24,942 nt of DNA, taken from contig SMOI01000421.1 in the NCBI GenBank assembly GCA_008000375.1, positions 1 through 24,942 of the forward strand, in the 5' to 3' direction. The notes under the pieces are model-generated. The model saw nothing but the letters and a program-made list of their open reading frames with translations. It was not told the DNA's origin and did not search any database. Position 1 is the first letter of the stretch; every line of letters starts with the position of its first letter. Made by a program: the position numbers and the translations under genes. Positions 19,927 through 24,942 of this stretch are shown in pieces. The stretch is from Poteriospumella lacustris (lineage: Eukaryota; Sar; Chrysophyceae; Chromulinales; Dinobryaceae).

Positions 19927-20566
19927 AAGTACACCATTTTACAATGCAGAGATTTTGCAGTATACATGCGATCTTGATAGCTTCACCGTTCTTATAAGTA
20001 TAATTGACCGAGCACTGTGTCAGATGGATTTACGGAGTAGAGAATGCGATTGTTGCTTCTTTCTTTGGTTGAGACCGAGTTACCTCAATACATGGGCTTT
20101 TATAACGTAGAAAAGGTCGCGACAAGGACCCCATTGACCTCGTATTGTTGTTGGTTTTTCATAATAATTTCTCTTACAGGATGATCGGTTTCATGAGTGC
20201 TGAAAACCACAATACCTACTGGTGGTACCGGTAAACGGTAAACGGTTCCATTGGCACGGCATGAGCGCGTGTGACATGAAATTGAAACGGGTTTCTCCGG
20301 CCTTCCTGTGTCGGTGTGTGTCGCGGAGAACTTGCACAACAAGGATCTTGTCCAATTGATTTGAGTTTGCAGAGGCTGATGGATTCTAGCCTGTTTTTCG
20401 ATTGAAGTGGATCCTATCGGCGCAGTACTCGCTTGGGAATACAAAAAAGGCATAGAATAGAAACAGCATCCAAACAGATTCTCCGTTTCTGTTTTTCATA
20501 GTTGCTCCTCAATCGTTTTGGAAGCGCTTTTTTATCTTCGTCCATCACGAGACAGCATATTAACAA
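19927..20566. other. Intergenic region: 3' flank of the Ycf48-like gene and OST-alpha promoter
   Basis: Two tandem same-strand genes flank it. A local GTAAACG duplication is at about 20229-20242. A CCAAT word is at about 20350, about 215 nt before the next ATG. Open frames on the minus strand have no family features. Confidence 0.5.
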
Positions 20567-21582
20567 ATGGCAGTTGATAAGCTCGCAGGAACTGGAGCCA
20601 TTTTTTTCTTGATCACCCTGGCAGGGTTTTTGATTGTCTTTGGTGTGCAGTACCGGAACATGACGGCTGCGAATGAGCGTTTGACGATTCTCATTACGCG
20701 CACGGCGATGTTCTTGCCCTTGTACTCGTTTTTCATGTTGATCTCCTTGGCGGCACCCAAAGCTTTGGGTGCGATGCAAATTCCCATTGCATTTGTGGAA
20801 GGTTATTCATTTTACTGTTTCTTGGCCGTTTTGGTCGAAAACTTGGGTGGCCCGGCAAAGGCCGTGGAGGCCCTGCAAGGTCGGCCGTTGATCTGCTGTA
20901 CCTCGCAATGTCCCCCTGAACCTGACAAATTTTACAACAAGGTTGTTTGGGCTGTCTTCTGGTTCGTGAGCTTGCGCCCTGTGGTGGTTATTATCGGTGC
21001 CATCTGTGACTACTCCAAGTCAAAAGCGGGTAAATTGGTGTACCTGCTCGTCACGCTCCTCGCCTTGGCCATTTTGGTGCGCTCCATCATTCACTTCGTC
21101 TTGTTCTGTAAGTGTTCGACCCCTGTCTTTTGTTTTTCCTGGTTCCTGACTGATGTTCTCATCGATTGTGTGTTGTAGATGAGGCTGTGTTCGACAAGAG
21201 CAGTAACTTGAAGGGTGTGTTGAAGGTGATGTTGTTGAAGTTCAGTGTCGGTTTGATTGTCTTGCAAGGGTTGGTGGAACAGTTCTTGGTATTGACCAAT
21301 TCGGAACCTTACACAGACGACAGCAACTGGAACAAGGAAGACAAGACCCTTCGTGGCTACTGCTTGTTGGTCATGTTGGAGTTCGTGATCTTGCAACTCC
21401 CATATCTGGTGGCGTTCACCCCAACGGTGGTCGCCAATACCCGTGAGGGACAAGAAGTTGCGGCTCCCAAAGCACCCACTTTCTGTCACTTTGTATTGCA
21501 AATCTTCTGTGTCCACGATATCTTCGGCTACCTGCGATACAACGACGAGATGCAACAGAACCTGGCCTCGAACATGAAATGA
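20567..21582 (+). CDS. OST-alpha/TMEM184 family (Solute_trans_a) membrane protein, two exons
   Basis: Exon 1 20567-21107, intron 21108-21178 (71 nt, GTAAGT...TTGTAG), exon 2 21179-21582; 314 residues ending in TGA. The start ATG has a favourable context (ACAAATGG). About seven hydrophobic segments are visible. Family hallmarks: RTAMFLPLYSFFMLISL, the FVEGYSFYCFLAVLVENLGG segment matching the conserved E-AY-(I/F)YCFL motif, a Cys-rich LICCTSQC loop, KVVWAVFWFVSLRPVVVIIG, and in exon 2 LKFSVGLIVLQGLVEQFLVL. Relatives are organic solute transporter alpha subunits or TMEM184 proteins of uncertain transport role in plasma or endosomal membranes. The splice joins FVLF|YEAVFDK in frame. The stop codon is followed in the same frame by 102 open codons. 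Confidence 0.9.
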
Positions 21583-22777
21583 ATACCGGTGGACGGAGAA
21601 GAAGAAGCAGCAGCAGGCCATGAGGAAGAGGAAGAAGAGAAGAAGAAGCATGAATCATCACCGTTGTCGTGGTCGTCGTCGATGTGGTCCCATACCCCTC
21701 TCGGTACGGGACTGGTCGACGAAGAGACGCCTCTCTTACATCACCCTCCTCCTCGCCCTCCTCCCTCATCGCCACGCCGCGAATCACAGTCGATATCAGC
21801 ATCAGCATCAGCATCATCACCTTTATCATCTTCTACTACGGCGCACACAGACGAGGCCTTGTCTGTGTTCCAAATTTTGTATCGAGTTTTATTTTAAAAT
21901 GCCCATCGTCAATCCCTCCGGGTACTGCAGCTGCAGCTGCGAATAGAAAATACACATATATCACAAAAACCAAAGCAACAAAAGAAACAAGACAACGCGA
22001 AAGCTGAGAAAATGAAGAAAAAAACAATCGCTGGTGCGATTAGGGACAGCGATGAAACGCCTCTCTACTGCTCTAGCCCCCCCCCCACCACCTTTCCTCT
22101 CTCCCTTTTTTTCTCTTTCTCTCTCTTCGGTAGTAGCCTCTCCTCCCTGACATTTATAGTAAAACCTACATGTAGCTTAACTCCCCCGCCGTTCGGTTAG
22201 CCTCTCCTCGCCGCCGGCGATTCTCTTTCGAGTGTTGTTGTTTCGGTCGGTGCATCTGCACTCGTTCTGCTGTCGCTGTCGCTGTGATGGTCGTTGGTTG
22301 TTTCTTCTTCTCCGTCCGTCCCCATCGGAAACAGCAGGTGCGATACAAGACCACCCGTCGTGTATCGCCTCTCTGCTGTGTGGGGTCTACTCGCGAGTGT
22401 ACCGTGCCCACGGCCGTCAACAGACCCAATAAATAGTCTCTTCGCTCGGACGCCAAGCTGTCGTAGTCTATTAAACCAGTCTCCATTATTAGAGACTCTC
22501 AGTGAAAAAGAAAGAGAAGAACGTGCGTGCGAAAAGAATGTGGCCAAACCAAACAGACCGTTGGACCTGCAAAATCCCCCTGCCGATTTGGGACGCAACG
22601 GTTTCAGAAAGTATAGCGGGGACGCGCCCTGCGCCTGATGATTCCAACGAACTGAGTTTATTTATGGTTTACTAAATACTACTAGTAGGTCGTTTAGGCA
22701 GGCTGTATCACGATTTCCTGAGCGTCCTTCCTGTTATTATTTAGGACGTGATTCAAGGAAAAGATTATATCGCTTGC
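21583..22777. other. Low-complexity intergenic region, no supported gene
   Basis: It begins with GAA/GCA repeats (21598-21650) and an ATCAGC repeat (about 21794-21815), then a C run and C/T-rich tract (22076-22135), then mixed sequence. All three + frames are open for about 100 codons in the first part because stops are rare in this composition. Open frames at 22197-22598 (-) and 22294-22638 (+) lack ATG starts and family features. It probably contains the OST-alpha 3' UTR and the promoter of the next gene. Confidence 0.55.
22076..22135 (+). repeat. C run followed by C/T-rich tract
   Basis: Pyrimidine-rich tract on the sense strand, about 500 nt after the OST-alpha stop codon, comparable with the tract after the kinesin gene. 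Confidence 0.75.
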
Positions 22778-24942
22778 ATGCTTGCATCGCTCGTAGCCCT
22801 CCACCTACAACACGAGATGTCAACGAACGACGCTGATGCGTTGTGTCACCACAAACACACCAATGTCACGATTCATGGCGCAGTGGCACTATGGATTGAT
22901 GACCGCGATCAAGCAGTTGCCGTCTATGGACCCATAGAAGATTGGGATGTGAGTGCTGTAACGAACATGTCGCAACTCTTTCAGGGCCAAGATACCTTCA
23001 ACGACGATGTTAGTCGATGGAATGTGAGTAATGTGACGAACATGTCCGGCATGTTTCATGGTTCTTCGTCGTTCAATCAACCGTTGGAGAACTGGGATGT
23101 ATTGAAGGTGACGGACATGTCACACATGTTTGACGGGGCATCGTTGTTCAATCAGCCATTGAACAGTTGGAACGCGTCACGGGTGGTTAACTTGAAGTGT
23201 ATGTTTTGTCATGGAAAGTCATTCAATCAACCGTTGGACAACTGGGATGTATCGAAGGTGTCGGACATGTCATATATGTTTTATCGTGCCGAGTCATTCA
23301 ATGAACCGTTGGCGAACTGGGATGTATCGAAGGTGTCGGACATGTCGCACATGTTTGACGGGGCGTTGTCGTTCAATCAGCCATTGGGTAGCTGGAACAT
23401 ATCATATGATGTTATCCTGACGTGTATGTTTCATCGTGCATCGTCGTTCAATCAACCGCTGGACAACTGGGACGTATCGAAGGTGACAAACATGTCGCAT
23501 TTGTTCGACGGGGCATTGTCGTTCAATCATCCGTTAGACAACTGGGATGTATCGAATGTAGTTAACCTGAGGTGTATGTTTCATCGTGCGTCGTCGTTCA
23601 ATCAACCGCTGGACAACTGGGATGTATCGAAGGTGTCGGACGTGTCGCATTTGTTCGACGGGGCGTCGTCGTTCAATCAGCCTTTGGGCAGTTGGAACGT
23701 GTCGCAGGTGGTTACCATGGCGGGAATGTTTCATCGTGCATCGTCGTTCAATCAGCAGTTAGGGAACTGGAATGTGTCGAAGGTGACAAACATGTCGCAT
23801 GTGTTTGACGAGGCGTTGTCGTTCAATCAGCCTTTGGACAGTTGGAATGTGTCACAGGTGGTTACCATGGCGTGTATGTTTGCTGGTGCATCGTCGTTCA
23901 ATCAGCCGTTAGACAACTGGGACGTATCCAGGGTATTGGACATGGCACATTTATTTGCTGGTGCGTCGTCATTCAACCAGCCTTTAGGCAGTTGGGGCGT
24001 ATCGGGTGTGACAAACATATCGTATATGTTTTTCGGTGCATTTTCATTCAATCAGCCTATGGACAAGTGGGTTGTATCACGAGAGACGAGCATGTCCGGG
24101 ACAACAGTGTCGCTTTCGGGTGTCGAAAGGTCCAGGCCGTGTACACCGCAGGCCTTGAGTAGCGACGATTGGCGTCATATGCCGTTGGCGTCGGTACTAC
24201 ATCAGTTGCACACTCGTCTTTCACTGGACACCTGCCGTGAGATACGACAGACGCTGTGGGAACCGCTCACTGACAGTACCATATCTATGGCGGTGAAGTC
24301 ATGGCCGGACGAAACGACTCGCAGTCGCTTTGGACCGATCGAAGTCTGGGATGTTCGGCGGGTGACGAATATGGAGGGCCTGTTTCGCCATGTGTCTAGC
24401 TTGAATGAAGACTTATCTCGATGGGACGTGAGCAACGTACGATCGATGGTAGCCATGTTCGAGGGGGCGACGTCATTCAACGGCGCCATTGGTACGTGGG
24501 ATGTAAGCCAGGTGACCGACATGCGGGGCATGTTTGACGGCTGTTCGCAGTTTAATCAGCCACTTGGTCATTGGGATGTGTCCAATGTGCGGGGTATGCG
24601 ACGAATGTTCGCTGGCTGCGAGCAGTTCAACCAGGCGATTGGCAACTGGTCGGTGGGGCATGTTGAAGACATGAGCGACATGTTCTGGGAATGTATAGCG
24701 TTCAATCAGCCGTTGGGCAGCTGGGACGTGTCATCGGTGGTGGATATGCGGGGTATGTTCAGTGGGGCGGAGGTGTACGACCAGGCTGTGTCGGGGTGGT
24801 CGGTGGGGCGTGTGCGAAACATGAGCGGCATGTTCGACGAGGCAGTATCTTTCAACCAGTCGCTATCTGAGTGGGACGTATCGCGAGTGGTGGCGATGGA
24901 CGGAATGTTTCATGGTGCGGTGTCGTTCCACCAGTCGTTGTC
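22778..24942 (+). CDS. DUF285/BspA-type 25-residue repeat protein, two modules; 3' truncated by window end
   Basis: Open from ATG 22778 (alternative ATG 22817) to the window end, at least 721 residues, no stop. After a short N-terminus comes a cap (NVTIHGAVALWIDDRDQAVA, then YGPIEDWDVSAVTNM) and 25-residue repeats of the form FNQPLDNWDVSKVTDMSHMF + DGASS. Their first codons fall every 75 nt: 22997 through 24047 (15 units, the last degenerate), then 24401 through 24926 (7 complete units and a partial one). Between them is a linker of about 70 residues and a second cap (TISMAVKSWPDE, FGPIEVWDVRRVTNM). The fold is a leucine-rich-repeat-like solenoid; DUF285 repeats occur in Mycoplasma surface proteins and are widely expanded in microalgae, with binding roles suspected. 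No clear signal peptide is seen, so location is unknown. No intron is needed. Confidence 0.9.
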   Translation, partial: MLASLVALHLQHEMSTNDADALCHHKHTNVTIHGAVALWIDDRDQAVAVYGPIEDWDVSAVTNMSQLFQGQDTFNDDVSRWNVSNVTNMSGMFHGSSSFNQPLENWDVLKVTDMSHMFDGASLFNQPLNSWNASRVVNLKCMFCHGKSFNQPLDNWDVSKVSDMSYMFYRAESFNEPLANWDVSKVSDMSHMFDGALSFNQPLGSWNISYDVILTCMFHRASSFNQPLDNWDVSKVTNMSHLFDGALSFNHPLDNWDVSNVVNLRCMFHRASSFNQPLDNWDVSKVSDVSHLFDGASSFNQPLGSWNVSQVVTMAGMFHRASSFNQQLGNWNVSKVTNMSHVFDEALSFNQPLDSWNVSQVVTMACMFAGASSFNQPLDNWDVSRVLDMAHLFAGASSFNQPLGSWGVSGVTNISYMFFGAFSFNQPMDKWVVSRETSMSGTTVSLSGVERSRPCTPQALSSDDWRHMPLASVLHQLHTRLSLDTCREIRQTLWEPLTDSTISMAVKSWPDETTRSRFGPIEVWDVRRVTNMEGLFRHVSSLNEDLSRWDVSNVRSMVAMFEGATSFNGAIGTWDVSQVTDMRGMFDGCSQFNQPLGHWDVSNVRGMRRMFAGCEQFNQAIGNWSVGHVEDMSDMFWECIAFNQPLGSWDVSSVVDMRGMFSGAEVYDQAVSGWSVGRVRNMSGMFDEAVSFNQSLSEWDVSRVVAMDGMFHGAVSFHQSL
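22997..24121 (+). repeat. First DUF285 repeat array: 15 units of 75 nt
   Basis: Unit starts at 22997, 23072, 23147, 23222, 23297, 23372, 23447, 23522, 23597, 23672, 23747, 23822, 23897, 23972 and 24047, without a single indel. From unit 5 to 12 two unit types alternate: A (NWDVSKV..MSH.FDGA) and B (SW.VS.VV...CMFHRASS), giving a 150-nt higher-order period. Confidence 0.95.
24401..24942 (+). repeat. Second DUF285 repeat array: 7 units plus a partial one
   Basis: Unit starts at 24401, 24476, 24551, 24626, 24701, 24776, 24851 and 24926, again in exact 75-nt steps. Units are more diverged from one another (GTWDVSQVTDMRGMF, NWSVGHVEDMSDMF, GWSVGRVRNMSGMF) than those of the first array. Confidence 0.93.

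Noticed and set aside
22197-22638. Overlapping open frames on both strands downstream of OST-alpha
   Set aside because: Neither begins at an ATG, each is a shadow of the other, and no family is recognisable.
1-24942. tRNA, rRNA, CRISPR or prokaryotic defence genes
   Set aside because: No B-box-like GGTTCGANTCC with a cloverleaf, no spaced identical repeats and no bacterial-type operon; the content is eukaryotic. The 75-nt periodicity at the right end is coding.

Overview
This window is nuclear DNA from a microbial eukaryote. Most genes carry short GT-AG spliceosomal introns (57-86 nt, donors GTAAGN, GTACGT, GTAGGT or GTATGT). They encode eukaryote-only proteins: a kinesin-3, a DEAH-box RNA helicase, a CAF1 deadenylase and an OST-alpha/TMEM184 membrane protein. 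No operons, ribosome-binding sites, tRNA, rRNA or CRISPR were seen. An AZG-type purine permease, a Ycf48-like secreted beta-propeller protein and a DUF285/BspA-type repeat protein, together with compact introns and low-complexity intergenic DNA, would suit a stramenopile (diatom-like or related) or another marine protist. The lineage is an inference and cannot be fixed from this window.

Layout from left to right. 1-1542 (+) is the C-terminal part of a kinesin-3, cut by the window edge. 1543-3681 is a low-complexity convergent region. 3682-4694 (-) is a two-exon unknown protein. 5331-7994 (-) is an intron-free DEAH helicase. 8816-10669 (-) is a four-exon purine permease. 10670-12028 is mostly non-coding, with one plausible orphan exon. 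12029-14193 (-) is a four-exon amino-acid permease. 14684-18403 is a large inverted duplication holding two tail-to-tail six-exon CAF1 genes. 18772-19926 (+) is a secreted Ycf48-like protein. 20567-21582 (+) is a two-exon OST-alpha/TMEM184 protein. 21583-22777 is low-complexity. 22778-24942 (+) is a long DUF285 repeat protein that runs off the window.

Several gene models here were assembled by hand from splice signals and reading phase. They are the purine permease (548 aa), the amino-acid permease (655 aa), both CAF1 copies (351 aa), OST-alpha (314 aa), and a first exon for the unknown protein. Several starts were moved to the first real ATG.

The most striking structure is the CAF1 palindrome. 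Two 1.55 kb arms around a 628-nt spacer look identical, introns included, except for six substitutions, all in the last 125 nt before the stop codons. The two 3' UTRs have diverged strongly but still share a recognisable block. This looks like an older duplication whose arms are being homogenised by gene conversion. The second notable structure is the DUF285 gene: 22 complete 25-residue repeats plus a partial one, in an unbroken 75-nt register, arranged as two cap-plus-repeat modules with a 150-nt higher-order period in the first. The two permeases point to uptake of organic nitrogen. The remaining genes look functionally unrelated.
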